Origin: Zanthoxylum bungeanum
Lineage: Eukaryota > Streptophyta > Magnoliopsida > Sapindales > Rutaceae
Assembly (NCBI GenBank): GCA_019454045.1
Contig: SKCR01049639.1
Span: forward strand, 1 to 64,000
Direction of reading: 5' to 3'
Length of the DNA stretch: 64,000 nucleotides
Shown here: piece after piece, positions 1 to 13,065 of the stretch
Layout of the letters: the number at the start of each line of letters is the position of its first letter
Numbering within the stretch: position 1 is the stretch's first letter
Notes under the pieces: generated by a model
The model's input: only the letters and a program-made list of their open reading frames with translations
The model's database searches: none
What the model was told of the DNA's origin: nothing
Position numbers and translations under genes: made by a program

Positions 1-960
1 AAGCTATGTAGGGGAGTGAGAGTGAGACCTTAGCTCACAAATTTATGGAGTGTAATGGGCTCACCCATCAAAAGCCCATAACAAATCCAGAGCCCGCTCT
101 AATATCCGCACATCAAATAATATAGAGTTGCAGCCCACTTTATTAGATCAAACAATTGAGCTTCACAGTTTCTATTACAAAACCAATTATCTTAGCGCTT
201 TATATTAAAACCCGTATCACAATTAATATAAGCCCATAATTAGAATAAAATATTCTAACAACTTATACCCCTCAGGAATTACATGCCATTAGGGCCAAAT
301 CCAATGCCCCATTTCTGGTCAAGGTTCTGTTAATCACCCAAGTATTAGTCAGTTATTCGGTGCAACACATGGCATGGGCAAGATTGCCATAGTATACAAA
401 GCATAACAGTGCCACCAAGAAGTTCAAGATCAGCGATAATACACACCCCGACATAGAGACTTATAGCTCTTAGGAATTGTAGGCCATTAGGGCAAAATCC
501 AACAGCCCCTTCTCTTGTCAAGGTTTATTTAATCACCCATGTATCAGTCAGTAATTCAGTACAACACATGGCATGATAAGATTGCCCGTAATATGCAACG
601 TATATCAGATGCCATGAATCAGTTAGTGGAGTTGTTTAATCATCGATAACAGCAACAATTCATGTAACGTCCGACATGATTCCGACCCTGTTGTCTTAGT
701 ACCTATCCCTAATGATAAACAACCACCCAACTAGACTCCATATGAACCAAGACAATTAGAAACAACAACACCCAGAGTTTCAGCATGATTACAGTTCCCA
801 CCCGTCTCAATACCTTTATGGTGTCAATTACTTGATCAGACCCAGTTGAATCCAAGTCAAGTAGTAACAATAGCCTTTCTAGATTTCCGCATGATACACC
901 TTCGTATATTTGGTATTGTAGGAGCGAAGCATGGTTTACCGATATGCCTATGACGTCAGA
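1..960. other. Degenerate repeat-derived sequence, no gene
   Basis: No reading frame here resembles a protein I recognise; the longest open frame (minus strand, 709-993) has no motif. The composition and the elements to the right suggest an old retrotransposon interior, but this is inference. The one clear structure is a diverged direct duplication, listed separately. Confidence 0.4.
262..655. repeat. Diverged ~197-bp direct tandem duplication
   Basis: The block starting near 262 (CAGGAATTACATGCCATTAG, then a shared order of GGTCAAGGTT, AATCACCCA, CAACACATGGCATG and AAGATTGCC) recurs near 459 in the same order with about 20 percent difference and small indels. Period is about 197 bp. It is an old duplication inside a non-coding or decayed element. 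Confidence 0.6.
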
Positions 961-1939
961 TGACACACTTACAAAATGGTTCTTTACTCCCAAATATAAG
1001 AGTGTCGAAGTACTAAAATAACCCAGTGAGTCCGGGGTCGATCCACAGAGAATAAATTTAATAGGATAAAATAATAATTCAACTATAAAATAAAAATAAT
1101 AAAATAAAATACTAGGGTTAGATGATCCACTCTTGATATTTCAAATATAAAATAATTTTTACTTTTTATAAAATATAAATATAATTATTTCTCAATCAAT
1201 TTATTTCATAATTATCCGGTATTAATTATGCCAACACATGTAATTCGTCCTGTCGATAATTAGTAATGTCAAGGTATTAAATATGCCAAAATATATAAAT
1301 CAGCCATAAAGACGGTGAAACATTTGTCTATAATAAGTCGAGTTAGGTACTTAATTATGCCAAATATATAAAACCACCCATAAAAGTGGTAACAAAATTT
1401 GTCAATGATTAATATAGATATTTAATAGTCCACTCTCTCTCATTTATGAGATTCAAGTATTATCTATGCCAATCGGAGACTGTCTACAGCTAGTCAGGAG
1501 TCCTCAATAAACTGGAAAAAGTATGAGTTTTATTTGAGAAATTATCACAATTTATAAAAATATAATATAAATAAAAATCACATATATTTTCATAAAAAGA
1601 GCTTCACCCTTTATCCTAACAGGATACAAATTTATAGAATAAGATATAAATAAAAACACCAATGATTTTATTAATAAAAGAAAAAGAAATTACAAAAAAA
1701 AATAAAATAAAACACACAAGATACTTACCCCAAATCTCCAGAAAGAGGAAAATGAAATAACGCATCTGGACTAGAGGAGAGCTCTCCATTTTCTCCCCCC
1801 TTTACTGAAGTGCTGAGCACCTTATTTTATATGAGGCCTCGGCAAATTGCATTTGCAATTTGACAATGCATTATATTTTTATAATATAATATAATATAAT
1901 ATATTATATTTACATATATAATAATGGTGGAACCTCCAA

Positions 1940-1978
<39 letters not shown>

Positions 1979-2370
1979 TATATATATAATCTCGGTAGGA
2001 CCTTCTGAATATTTTTTTTTATATATTATATATAATAATAATAATAATAATACAATACATGTGTAGCTAAATACATTATAAGCTCATTTTGTTGTCAATC
2101 TAAACATGATGAATATTTTCCAAATCCGATTTGAATTTAGCTGTCACACTCTTTTTGGTTTCCTAGAATTCATATCCCATATCCAATTTTTCTGTTGAGC
2201 TTCCAAAGCAGTATTTTACCTACACGATAAATAAAAAACACAATAAAAATATACAAAATATAAATTTAATTATTATTTCATAAATGTTCTAAATTAAGGG
2301 GATTAATAAACTACAAATGTAAAATGATTAATTTTTCTTATAATAAATTTGTACTTTTTAGTGTTCATCA
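960..2370 (-). mobile_element. Athila/Tat-like LTR relic, minus strand
   Basis: Read on the minus strand this AT-rich block has the architecture of the LOG-element LTR found elsewhere in the window. It has a TATA-like CATATAAAATAAGG near 1825, then a series of short units containing GGC(A/T)TAATT and (A/C)CC(A/G)CC-type blocks spaced 60-70 bp (about 1220-1470), then an end with a GGATCGAC-type motif near 1035. The plus-strand sequence around 1020-1140 (GGGGTCGATCC, then AGGGTTAGATGATCC) parallels the U5 of the LOG element. It contains (TA)n at about 1945-1975 and (AAT)n at about 2033-2052. Boundaries are approximate, no partner LTR is visible, and lineage is inferred from layout. Confidence 0.45.
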
Positions 2371-2373
2371 TCA

Positions 2374-3923
2374 GCGATCATCACATTGTTGGGCTCGCAA
2401 CTCGTATAGAGGACAAATAGTCTCACATGGGGACTAACAGGAGAATAAGGGAGTCGCACCCAATATGAAACACTTGGAATGATTTAAAGCCGCACTACAC
2501 TCCTCGCAAGGTTCGACCTTAAACCCGTTTGATTTCAGAATGGTCTCTTACTGATGCCAGTATAATATTTACGCTTAAAAGAGATATCTCCATATCTTAT
2601 AATGCAAGAGCACGCAAAACAATTTATATAACACAAAATAGCGCAAACATGAATAGTAAAAGTAATATAAGAGAGGTAAGTATCCATAAGTTACAAATGA
2701 CTAGAAATTATTAAGGCAATAATGAAATGCAAATCAAAATATCAGAATGCATATCTTTCTGGCCTGGCTTTGGACAAATTTTTTTTGGATACTTAATGTC
2801 CAAATATTTTTATCAATGTCCGGCCAGACTTGATATAAGTCCAACCAAAGTACTACGTGGATCAGAGAACAAATAATGATAAAGTAAACAAAAAGAGGAG
2901 CATGCATATCAATGGTAAAATAACAGCGCAAAGATACATGCGTAAGATAAAATAAAGGATAATAATGGATTAGTAATAGAATAACAAGGTGTAGTAATTG
3001 AATAACTAAATAACAATAGGATAATAAAAGGCAATAATGAACAGAAGAAAAAAGTAAACGCGGCCTACTATGTCTATCGCCGGCCGTATACGTGTGCATG
3101 TCCGACAAGATGTACAGAAATACTGTGTTAATACATAAACTCCAAAGCATAGAAATAACAGAATATGGTGCCCTCAGGTTGTACTTCTTAGGGTAGTTTA
3201 CCTCGAAGATCACTTTAGGATTCTGGGTGGTTGTTTGGATGCTTTCCGAGAAGGAATGAACTTCAAAGATTTTAGGATTTCTTAAGCTATTGTTTTCTCT
3301 CTCTCTAGGATTTTAGTATTTCAGCATGTAGTTTTCAATTTTCCCAGATGGTCCTTTGTGAAAGGGAAGCCCATTTTTATAGGGTTAGAGCAGGCTATGG
3401 AAATGGGAGGGGGAGACAGAATCCATTCCCTCTCTCGCTTCTATCTGGACTGATTGTCAATCTGTCATCAGTTACAACTCGTCATATAACCAGTCGATTG
3501 TGTAACTTGAGATATAATCAGTACTTATTATGCCTGTGATTTCAGGAATGGAAGATCTGCACACTCGATACATATCCGACTGGACATATATTTTGAATTA
3601 TATATCCGGCCGGACATATATTGTGAATTACATATCCAGCTGGACATTAATTGGATTTGTGATCGCATGGATTGATAATCAACACACTCACTGAAAACTG
3701 TATTATATTTGACCGGATTTAGGGTTTCAAGCGTATATCCAACCGATCTTTATGGTCTAATACAAAGTAGGTCGGACATAGGTGATATTCGATTTGTATT
3801 TGGCTGTTTCCCTTGTAGTTTCTTTCCATTCCGATATTAATCTTTGCAACTTTCCAAGTTTTTCAAAGAGTGTCCCCATAAGAGACTCATCATCAGGCTA
3901 TGTATAAAAATACAATGTCTACG
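2374..3923 (-). mobile_element. Ogre/Tat-like LTR relic, minus strand
   Basis: On the minus strand this block follows, in order, landmarks of the LTRs at 30923 and 48601. These are a diverged GTAGACATTGTA start (3923 inward), GATGATGAGTCTC and TATGGGGACACTC near 3880, a TATA box CCTATAAAAATGGG near 3380, the phrase CTGAGGGCACC near 3170, then GGTTTAAGGTCGAACCTTGCG and GTGCGGC(T)TTAAATCATT near 2490-2530 and GCGAGCCCAACA near 2395. It is therefore an older relative of the same LTR family in opposite orientation. The first base of the LTR is mutated (CG for TG). No convincing target duplication was found, so solo LTR versus fragment is open. Confidence 0.65.
3571..3658. repeat. Three ~30-bp tandem units in LTR U3
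   Basis: Three consecutive units of the form CATATCC(G/A)(A/G)C(T/C)GGACATA, followed by an AT-rich tail, lie upstream of the minus-strand TATA box of the LTR relic. Similar promoter-side short repeats are common in plant LTRs. Confidence 0.6.
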
Positions 3924-6900
3924 GGTACATAATCTAGTAAGACCCAGTGGCCACACTAAGGAACCCAGGACACGTAGCGCATTGATAGCGTGCCAATCAG
4001 ATCAGTCAAACTCATGAGGAATCCTACATGACCCATATAGAGTGGGCAATATACCAGCTAGATTTGTGGAGCAGTGAGATTCCGATTACGATAAGTGTTT
4101 AACCCTACTGTGGACACAAGATACGCCTAAGACTCGGCCGAATCTTAGTAAAGTGAGTCTAGGCCGTTTACTAACTTAAGATGTCAGAGCTCGGAAGTCT
4201 GAGCACTTAGGACATATGGAACATCTGACAGTGACATGGATACAACACGTACCATATGAGGCCTTCCTAATGAGTGTAAATGAGTCTCGAAATAAGAGTA
4301 AGACTGAATCAACTAGAGAAAAGTAGTTAAGAGGTTACATGAAGGCTCGGTGTGAGTCTATAGCTCATGCGATTTTCATTTAGAAGTGTATGGCCACCAA
4401 TAGAGAGCCAGACCTGCTATCAAGATAAAAAGTTGCTTTTGAGTGACTCATTTAGTACCAGCAATTCCGTACAACAACCATACATAGTAGACCTTCTAGT
4501 AGGGGCACCCAGGATTATACATGGGTAGTTTACATAGCAGTCCATAGTATAACAAGTCAGGAAATGCAAACAGGAAGCATCCTCAGTCCGTTGACCCCTT
4601 CCAGATTGAATAAGGTAGCATCAACAGTAGTGTCAGCATGACCCATAAAGGTTAAGGGTATAGTAATAGATACATATATCCAACAAGTAAAGACATAACT
4701 CAGTGAGTGCAAGCCAGGTCCTAATTACGTAAGGGAGTATAAATTTTAGGCACATCCCTTTTTGGCTGTCATTTTAATAAGTGTGTAGCTCCAGCATGTA
4801 TGGTCGCTAGAGACATACAGTCCGAAGTGAACAACAACACCTTGAATTGTTTCTCTTCGTGTATGAGAATATATGACGATGCGTGTTGTCAGTAGGTTTT
4901 GAGAAATGGGAAGCTCCACGTCTATTTTTTCCAAATGAAAATATAGCCTTCCGTAAGGCATATATTATAAGGCAAGTTATTACGAGGTATGTGATTTCAG
5001 TGAGCCTAGAGAACTGAAGAGGTATAGAACCAGCTAGGCACACAAGTACTATATAAATCTAAAGCTCATAGGGTTTAGCGAGATGCCAATATAGCTGTTG
5101 GAGAATGTTTGACTCTCGTGGTCAGGATTAGATGGATAGAGCCTTATTACACATGATGGCAGATGACTACATCACCTGTCTTGACGTTACTCTCGAGAAC
5201 AAGTAAATCCATGGCATATCGCAAAGCCTTCGTATGGATACGACATGGTAAGGCCATTGGCTATGCTACCAGAAAGATAGAGGGGCACATATGGAAATAC
5301 CTTATGCATGACTAGTAGATGACATAAATCATATTTGGCTTTTTAGGATAGAGACGTTATCCTGGTGAGAGACAATTGAAGCCCCACCCATAGTATAAAA
5401 TAGAAGAGAGATAGTCTTGGTGAGAGACAATTAAAGCCTCACTCATAGTACAAAACAGAAGAGAGATAAACTCTAAGAAGGGTGTTGGGGTGTTGGAAAA
5501 ATACCATTGCTCAACCCTTAGTTATCCAGAGAAGGCTAATGAACTTGCTGCCATCTACAGTGGAAAACTCATGGGCAGACTATCTCCGTGACAACAAACA
5601 CATGATTACCAGACAGGCAGAAATAGACGTACATAAGAAGTAAAGTACGAATCTCAGCTATTAGATATAACAATGATAGCTACTCACGTATAAGTCAGGT
5701 CATTGAATGTTTGGCATGACTTAAGAGGTTCAGAGTTGAACCTTATCATTTAAAAGTTATAAGAGAAAGGACAATATGACAGTAGCTATAATATATATGT
5801 CAGTGGACTCTTCAGGTTCAGAACAGAGTGTCATTCCACCAGTCTCAGACGTGCCATATATGAAATAGGGTAGTGGCATGAGTAAGAGCATGGTATGCTA
5901 GCGATTCATGTGTAGCAGAATGATAACAGAGCATCAGATAAACGCAGAAAGTCCTCATAGTTCAGATATCATGAAGTAGAACTATAGTGGTAAGCTACAA
6001 CTCTCGTAGTGGATATGCCAAGGAATCAAATGAGTTATGGTTCCATCCAGGATATAGTTGACATGCTTTTCCTAGCCAGTGTACCTCTCCCAGTCTAGTT
6101 GATGATCTTAACAACTCAATATGTTCAGATTTATATAGTATGGTCTCAACAAAGAGTTTCTTCTTGTATCACTTACAATGGAGACTCACTATTCACCTCC
6201 AAGTTTTGGTAGTCAGATCGACATGTACCAAATTCATAATTACATCTCAATGAAATTTTCCAGCCTTAAACCTTTGGCCACTTAGGAAAAAGCTAGTCAG
6301 ACCTAAGGAAATGTATTCAAGATTAGTGCCTTAGACTTTGGAAGTTACACTAAGGTCTAGTGCCTTAAGCTACGAGGGCAGTTGAGGTCAGCAACTATCG
6401 CTCTAGTATTCAGATGACCCCGATCGAGTTCGTACATGATCATAAGTGTAGATCTTGTGTAGAGCAGTTCAATGTAAGTGAATTAAGGATCTTAGGTTCA
6501 GGCTTAGATATGGACTCAAGATAGGATAAGAATAGCTAATAGTAGACTCAGGTTCTCTACAGAACACCGACCATGTCATGACTACAGTTCTAGTCCATGA
6601 TAAGATATTTAGTTCATGATTCAATTTCCAGTCCATGTTATAGTTGAACAATAGAAATTCAGTTGAGATTTTCTTATTACAGTTATATTTACACTTCTAG
6701 CTCATGTTACAGTTTCCCAACCCATATCTTATAGACTTCAGTAAGCCTATAGCTTTCAGCTCAAGTTATAGATTTTGAATTTTATTGGATAATATCAATG
6801 GTGTAAGTTATGTTTCCATTTTTAGAAATTTCCAACATGACGACTCACAATTATTATAGCTTCAGTTCATAGTAGTCATCCAGGACATGTCATATCATGA

Positions 6901-7104
6901 ATCCTCTAAGATTCAAGGTTGCAGAACAAATCAAATAGATACGGACCGATGATGTTCTATCAGTATAGGTCAATTGGTGACATTACAATGGATCAATGAG
7001 CATAATAGGATCTGATAACGCTATGAAGCGATATAACCCCTATAAATTCAAAAATTTAACCTTTGAGAGGATTCGAGGATAAATCCTATTTAAGGAGGGA
7101 GGAA
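3924..7104 (+). mobile_element. Decayed interior of a gypsy-type element
   Basis: This 3.2-kb stretch has no frame longer than about 80 codons and I cannot recover protease, reverse transcriptase or integrase motifs with certainty. Its right end is diagnostic: GAGGATTCGAGGA at 7068-7080, then AAGGAGGGAGGA immediately before the LTR start. This matches the usual C-terminal FEDE-type end plus polypurine tract of plant Ty3/gypsy chromovirus-like elements. It is therefore read as the ancient pol region belonging to the LTR at 7105. The rest is unresolved. Confidence 0.4.
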
Positions 7105-9507
7105 TGTAAATCCCCAGTTATACGACAAGTTATTATGGGCTTGGTTGGGTCCTCGTTCTGACCAAGCCCGTATCAAGTCAAGTTCAGTTGAGTTGTAAAT
7201 GTTGAATTTTCAGGATTCGCGTTTGTGTAGCGTACGTCCCAACATTCAAACGAGACTAGAGTTCGTGTTTATGCCATATTCTTCTCACCGTTCGAATGAA
7301 GCCAGTTAGAAGATTCACATTTATGGGGCGTGCGACATAGTGTTCGAATGAGATTAGACAGAATATACACGTTTGATTTGCGTTCAAGGAGGCGTTCGAA
7401 TGCTGCTGTGATTTTTATCCCAAATTAGATCAGAACACTCTAGAAATTGGGCTCACTATAAATAGACCATTCCCCTTCTCATTCACCATTTTTACCCACG
7501 TCTCTAGCCTCTCTCTTCCTCTATTGTTGGGCTTTCCTAGAATCTTTTCAAGCTTGATCATTGGATGACTCCTAATAACTTCAAGAGCTAGTGTAGCAAG
7601 ATGAGTTTCATATCATTTATTTTTGCTTTTCTTCATGATTTTCAAGGTCATCACGGAGACCCATAAAAACCCAAGCACGACCCACGATCATTGTGCATAA
7701 TAGAATCATTTCCTATGCTAGTTATGCTTAGATTGAAGTTTATTTCATAGATTGTGTAATATTGATGTGAGATTGAAACCTAGAGTTTAAGTTTTAGTGC
7801 CATATTTTTCTCATGGGTATTTTAACGGAATTGGAGCATAAGGATGATGATGTGGGAGATGTTTTGAATATGGAAATTTGGTAGTGTTTGACTTATTTAA
7901 TGTGTTGGCCTTTATGTGATGATGGGCTTGTTAGCCAAATGTAGTTTTTGTTAATTGAACATGCTTAATTAATGATATTGCTATGGTTTGTTCTTAGATA
8001 AACTAGAAATATGAGAAATTATCGTGTTTGATATAGTTATAGGTAGTTGTTGTAGCAGTAAGGTTTGTTGTGGGGGATATCGTTTGATGTTGGTGATGGT
8101 GATGTTGTGATTAACCAAGAAAGGTTAAGGATCATGATATGATGGTTGGGTGTGTTATAAACCAAGCTAGAATGTTTCTTGACGATCCCTTATAGGAATA
8201 TTATGCACGTGTACGAATAGCTAGTAACTTAGCTATAAGAATATCTCAAATAGATCATGGTGTTAGGAGAGCACTTTTAGTTTCTCTTGTCAATATTAGT
8301 TCATGATCGTTCACGCAAGCATGTAGCTTTGTTAATCCTCAAGTATACTAATCGTATACCTACCATATGTTTATATTTCTATGTAGAAATTTCTAGCCAG
8401 TTCCATATGCCAACTCAGTCTTTAGAATTATTCCCAACTCTGTGAGTGGATGTTATATCTTTTAAGTTTTCAGCCCTATGTGTTTTTATAGCTCAATATT
8501 TTCCTTTATGTATCTATGAACTTCATATTTATAAAACATGTTTAAGCTTAGTTATGTTTTATGATCAACAACTCAAGGTTCAGTGGTATTTGCAAAGTAT
8601 GATAGTTTTATTAGTTTCAAGTTAAAGTTATGAATTCACTATATTATGTGATTTTAAATCAGTATGTTTAAGATTTTATTTTAGATTTATCTTAAACTCA
8701 GTTTAGCAAGAAATTAAATATTTTCAAACAACTATATAGTACCGCCCTCTCAGCATAACGACCTGGGTATACTAAGTTCAACATACTTAATGGTTCAGAT
8801 AACCCTCTTAGCCCATTACATATACAGATCAACAAGTCTAATGGTTTAAATAACCCTCTTAGACTATTATAGTTTCATCTCAGCTTCCCATGCCTACGTG
8901 GTGTTAGGTCCCGCTAAGTAGGTTTCATGGCCTCAGGTTACATTACTGGTGAAATTTTCATGATAACTTTCTTTCAACATGCTTTTTATTTCAGAAAGTA
9001 GTTGATTTCAAGAAAAGGAAACGTTTCTTTTACAACTCAATTATTTTGCGAGATATTATGTTTATATTGTTTTACTTTCAGTGTTCACTCACTAGGTCGT
9101 TCTAACGACTTATCCCCTCCCCACAGTTTCATTTTTGGTTGCAGGGATCACAGATTGCCATGGTTGGCATTCCAAATGCTCAGTTCGAAGAAGATGGATA
9201 CCAACTGCAGTTTTAGGGACGCATGGTCAGGGTCTACACACATGTTAGTCACCAGGGTAGGCCGTGGGCCCGAATAGTATCTTACATATGATGCATGGTG
9301 TATAAATATATTTACAGTCACATTAAACAGTCCATGTGTACATGATAAGCATGTATGTCATCATTCATAATGTATTCATACATTGTTAGCATTACAACAC
9401 AGATTTAACTTAGCTCATGACACGTCACACAGTCAGATAAGAGGCTCAGGGAGATGGCTTTCACTATTTCTTTGCGGTCACGTCCTTGATATACTGGGGT
9501 GGTGACA
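7105..9507 (+). mobile_element. Gypsy (chromovirus-like) 3' LTR
   Basis: The block starts TGTAAATCCC right after a purine tract and ends GGGGTGGTGACA. It has a TATA box CTATAAATAG at 7456-7465 with a pyrimidine-rich transcript start region after it, and a TCACTAGGTCGTTCTAACGAC / CCCCTCCCCACAG stretch at about 9090-9125 typical of the ends of Tekay/Del-type LTRs. Length 2.4 kb. U3 (7200-7420) contains several TTCGAATG/TTCAAACG motifs related to the arrays at 30671 and 58087. No 5' LTR partner is in the window. Confidence 0.6.
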
Positions 9508-9809
9508 CTAAATGTTAAATATAAAAATTAATTTGAGAATTTATCCACTTCGAAAAAATAAATTCCTCTCTATACAAAAAACCCTTTTTGAGGGTTGCTA
9601 TAAGCCAGAGAGAATTTTTTTGAAGCAAGTAGTTGTTACGCTAACAGGAAAAGATTCGAACTTCCCTAAAAAGCTTCTAATATTCCAAGCTGGCTTGTCA
9701 CTCTAGGAATGCTGGGAGCCTCCGAGTGAGGCTGAATGCTTACTCTTCGTAGTTTAGTACAAGTCTTTTTACTAACTCAACGGCTTCAGTCTATATAGTC
9801 TTCACGGGT
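9508..9809. other. Spacer between two LTR elements
   Basis: About 300 bp without a supported gene. The open frame at 9512-9706 is AT-rich with no recognisable motif. The last five bases (9805-9809, CGGGT) are the left flank of the LOG element. Confidence 0.5.
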
Positions 9810-11626
9810 TGATGAGTGGTAAAACTATCAATATTTCCCACTCATTTAACTTAATATTTTGTATAGTTTCTTGAGTTTTGTGAATATTTTGATGTGTTTT
9901 GTGTTATTTTGTAGATAAATAAAGTTTCAGGACATTCTGGAGGTGATTTGGGCAAAACTGTGAAATTTGGCAAAAACAGTATTTTGGTAATTTTGGGCAT
10001 CCTGACAAAAAGGGTATTTTGGTAATTTTGGACATCCCGACACCAAAAATAAAGTTTCAGGACATTCTGGAGGTGATTTGGAGCAAAACTGTGAAATTTG
10101 GCAAAAAGGGTATTTTGGTAATTTTGGGCGTCCCGACACCGAGGGTATTTTGGTATTGCACCGCATGCCACGTGTCAAAAATTCAACGAGCTGTTTTTTT
10201 AGCCACCATGCCACGTGTCGAAAATTCAGCGATCCAAAAAAAAAATATAATAAAATAATAAAATAATAAAAAATAAAAATCAGAAAAATAATAATAAAAA
10301 TTAGATTTTTTTTTTTTTGCCTATAAATAGATTTTGAATTTCTTAGTTTCAATGTACCTCATCCTCTGAAATCCTTATAAATAAAAGAGAGTTCTTCTTA
10401 TTTTCTTCTTATATTCAGTTTTATTTACGCTTTGTAGTAGTAATTCTATCCATCTATGAGTGGGTAACTTCTCTATGCCGAGGTAATAAGGTAATACTTT
10501 TACTTTTGCTATTTAGATTAATCTCCCTTAAAATATAATATAAACTATTTAAAACCTGACTTAATAAAGGATACCGCTATTCTCCGACGGTTGGTTATTC
10601 AATTTAAATTGGTTAAACCTGACTTAATGAGGATACCGCCATACTGGACGGTTGGTTTAAGTTTATAATTCTGTTCCGCCTTATGGCTGGTATATTTGAA
10701 TTTGACTTAATCAGGATACCGCCATTCCGGACGGTTGGTTTAAAATATCACAAGATATATATTATTTTATGGGAAACATCTAAATAGTAAATAGTAGAAG
10801 TTAATTCCTTTTACCTTAGCATTTTATTTATTTTCCCGCATTTACTTTTTAGTAATTTTTATGTTTTTTTTTATTTGTACTAACTATGTGTTATAACTAA
10901 GTTAGTTTTCTAGGTTGTGATGAAATCTAATATCACCGGTTTATAAGAGATTATTTTATAATTTGAGTAATTTAAAGGTTTACTTATTAAGTCTTAAATG
11001 CTTCTTGTTGTTTGATCACCGATAAGATTGATGTGGTAAATCTAAATGAACTAGACATAGAGATTTTAGGTTTCAACCTTTGATTTAATAGCCCACGATA
11101 TTCTTTGAGGATAGATAACCCTTTAATAGATTTCCTTACAGGATAGACATATACCTGTCGGGCGGGGGGGGTAACCATAATTGGAACTTAAACTTAATGA
11201 ATTCAGGTAATTTAATTGACATAGACATATGGTTCAATTGGATTAAACTGGGTATTTGTGTCTGACCATCGACAGATGCTTTCACATAAATTCATGTTCC
11301 AGGTTAGTAAACTGATTTATTACACAAACTTAAAATAATACTTCATCTTTTTAAGATATTAGAATGATTCACAACCCTAGATCTTTTATTTTCCTTTTAG
11401 TTTTCTTTTGTTTTTTTTTTTTTTTATCTTTTTTATTTTATTTAGCAAATCTACAAATCAAATCATTCAAGCAATCAATTCCATTCTCCCTCAATTAGAT
11501 ATTTGTAAATAAATAGTATCAACAATTAATAACAACAGTAGGAATTAAGTCCTCGTGAGATCGATATTTTTATACTACTTGAACGATACGTGCGCTTGCG
11601 TTATACGTGTGTGTTTACGCCTGTCA
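9810..11626 (+). repeat. 5' LTR of LOG element copy 1
   Basis: Starts TGATGAGTGG, ends CCTGTCA, 1817 bp. U3 holds a ~130-bp duplication (9917-10048 and 10050-10170), two GCCACGTGTC G-box motifs (10167-10176 and 10210-10219) and a TATA box CTATAAATAG (10321-10330). Downstream of the transcript start, three ~65-70-bp units ending (G/C)GACGGTTGGTT lie at about 10555-10740. Over sampled stretches it differs from the 3' LTR at roughly 2-3 percent of positions plus small indels. Confidence 0.9.
10321..10330 (+). promoter_or_regulatory. LTR TATA box, LOG copy 1
   Basis: CTATAAATAG, repeated at 16332-16341 in the 3' LTR and, on the minus strand, at 60731-60740 in copy 2. It marks the start of R and separates the promoter-side U3, with its ACGTG motifs, from the transcribed part. 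Confidence 0.7.
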
Positions 11627-11632
11627 AGTTTT

Positions 11633-11650
11633 TGGCGCCGTTGCCGGGGA
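11633..11650 (+). promoter_or_regulatory. Primer-binding site, tRNA-Asp type
   Basis: TGGCGCCGTTGCCGGGGA begins six bases after the 5' LTR and is complementary to the 3' end of plant tRNA-Asp(GUC) including CCA, as I recall it. This primer is known from Athila-type elements. Confidence 0.8.
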
Positions 11651-11763
11651 CTTATTTTTCTTGAGTTATTAATTTTGAAGCTATCTAATTTACTTGTATC
11701 TAATTTTCTTTATTTTTATCTGTAATTTTTTATTACTTCCTTTTGTTTTCAGGTGATTAAAAA

Positions 11764-12189
11764 ATGGAACATTTTGAAATATTACGAGCTTTACAAGATA
11801 CACCCCAAATCCGGGAGCAACAGTCTAGTTTTCTGAGGCCTGTTGTCCAGCCCAACAATTATCACTGGAATCCAGAACCAAGCAACACTACATTTGCTCA
11901 TCAGAATGAAATGGGGAGATGTGTAATATGTGATGGTAACCACCCGAGCGATCAATGTATATACCTTTCAGAGTGGCAGAATTATTGGAATCATTCAAGG
12001 TATGAAGAATCATCACATTTTCCATCTTATCCACCATCTATCTACGATCTTCATCAAGAACCAGAACCATCAGAGGAAGATCAGTTGATTCACATGCTCA
12101 AAAATTTGTTCGAGGAATGGGAAGCTCTATTTGATGTACAAATTCAGAGTCAAACAGCGTCTATACAGAGGATGACAAATCAAGTTTGA
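11764..12189 (+). pseudogene. Gag C-terminal remnant (Athila-like)
   Basis: A 141-codon frame starting ATG just after the leader. It carries CVICDGNHPSDQC (about residues 53-65), which fits the zinc-knuckle-like C-x2-C-x4-H-x4-C block in Athila/Tat Gag proteins. A proline- and tyrosine-rich region follows, then QSQTASIQRMTNQV at the C-terminus, which parallels the conserved Gag segment near the protease junction in that lineage. A full Gag is several times longer, so the N-terminal and capsid parts are missing. The frame stops at 12187-12189 and decayed sequence continues to about 13000. It is a relic rather than a functional Gag. Confidence 0.6.
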
Positions 12190-13052
12190 GAATTAACAGA
12201 TAACTGAATCACATTTCTCACAGAGCAAATTCAAATACTACTGAAGAAGCCTTTCATATCCTGAGATTCATCATGACATCATAACAGAGGACGAGGCTGA
12301 ACAGTATCAAGAATCTGAGGTATCAGTTCAGGAGCCTGCACCAACAAAGTCTCAATTTGATTTTTATTATTCTGACTCTGACGAGGATGAAAAAACTGAG
12401 CTTTTTGTACAAATTGCACCAACAAGAAGGATGATGGAACTTTCCATCCTCAGAATGAAGATCTTGGAGCATGCTTTGCAACGATGTTTGAAGAAGATCT
12501 TCCTGAACCATCCCCATTCCAGTCATATCAGATGAAGACCAAAATATGACATTTCTTTTCATCCTCAGGTTGATAATTTTGAAGCATGTATTTCAAAGAT
12601 GACAGATGAAGAGCTGAATACAGAAATTTTAAAATACATCTGTGAAGAAAATGTGGAGCAAGAAGCAGAGCAAATGGAGGAGCAACTGTAAGACAAAATT
12701 GAAAATTCAGAGCATTCAGGCGAAACATCACTGTATTGGGGGTGTATAAATCAAGAGATATCGCCCAGAAGATTGACAGAATGGAACTTTCCATTCCAAG
12801 TCAAGCACCATACGAGACACCTCCTGATTTTCTTTCTTTCTTTTCAGGAACCAATGGAGCAACAAAGATTAAAAAGGTGGCACGAGCACTGAATGAGACA
12901 AAACTCTTTTTGCTACCTTACCGTTGGAAGAGACCCTTCAAAAGCAACGCACATGAGAATGTCTTTAATAGGACATCCAAAATGACGCTGAAACCTCCTT
13001 GACAGATAGATTTCAGTCACGTCTGGCTGGAGACGTAAAATTAGCGCTAGCA
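12190..13052 (+). other. Decayed element interior, pol absent
   Basis: Short broken frames rich in E, Q and S and no reverse transcriptase or integrase motif. The segment bridges the gag remnant and the Athila-type junction at 13053. The usual 4-5 kb of pol is gone, so a deletion at or near this region created the non-autonomous form. Confidence 0.5.
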
Positions 13053-13065
13053 GGGAGGCAACCCA
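13053..13065 (+). other. Athila-type post-pol junction motif
   Basis: GGGAGGCAACCCA, preceded by GACGTAAAATTAGCGCTAGCA. A near-identical phrase follows pol in many plant Athila-like elements, ahead of the env-like region. Here it precedes the captured LOG sequence, which places LOG in the env position. Confidence 0.6.

Noticed and set aside
2734..3213. 159-codon minus-strand ORF with many hydrophobic residues
   Set aside because: Falls inside the LTR relic downstream of its TATA box; T-rich sequence gives a hydrophobic translation by chance and no domain is visible.
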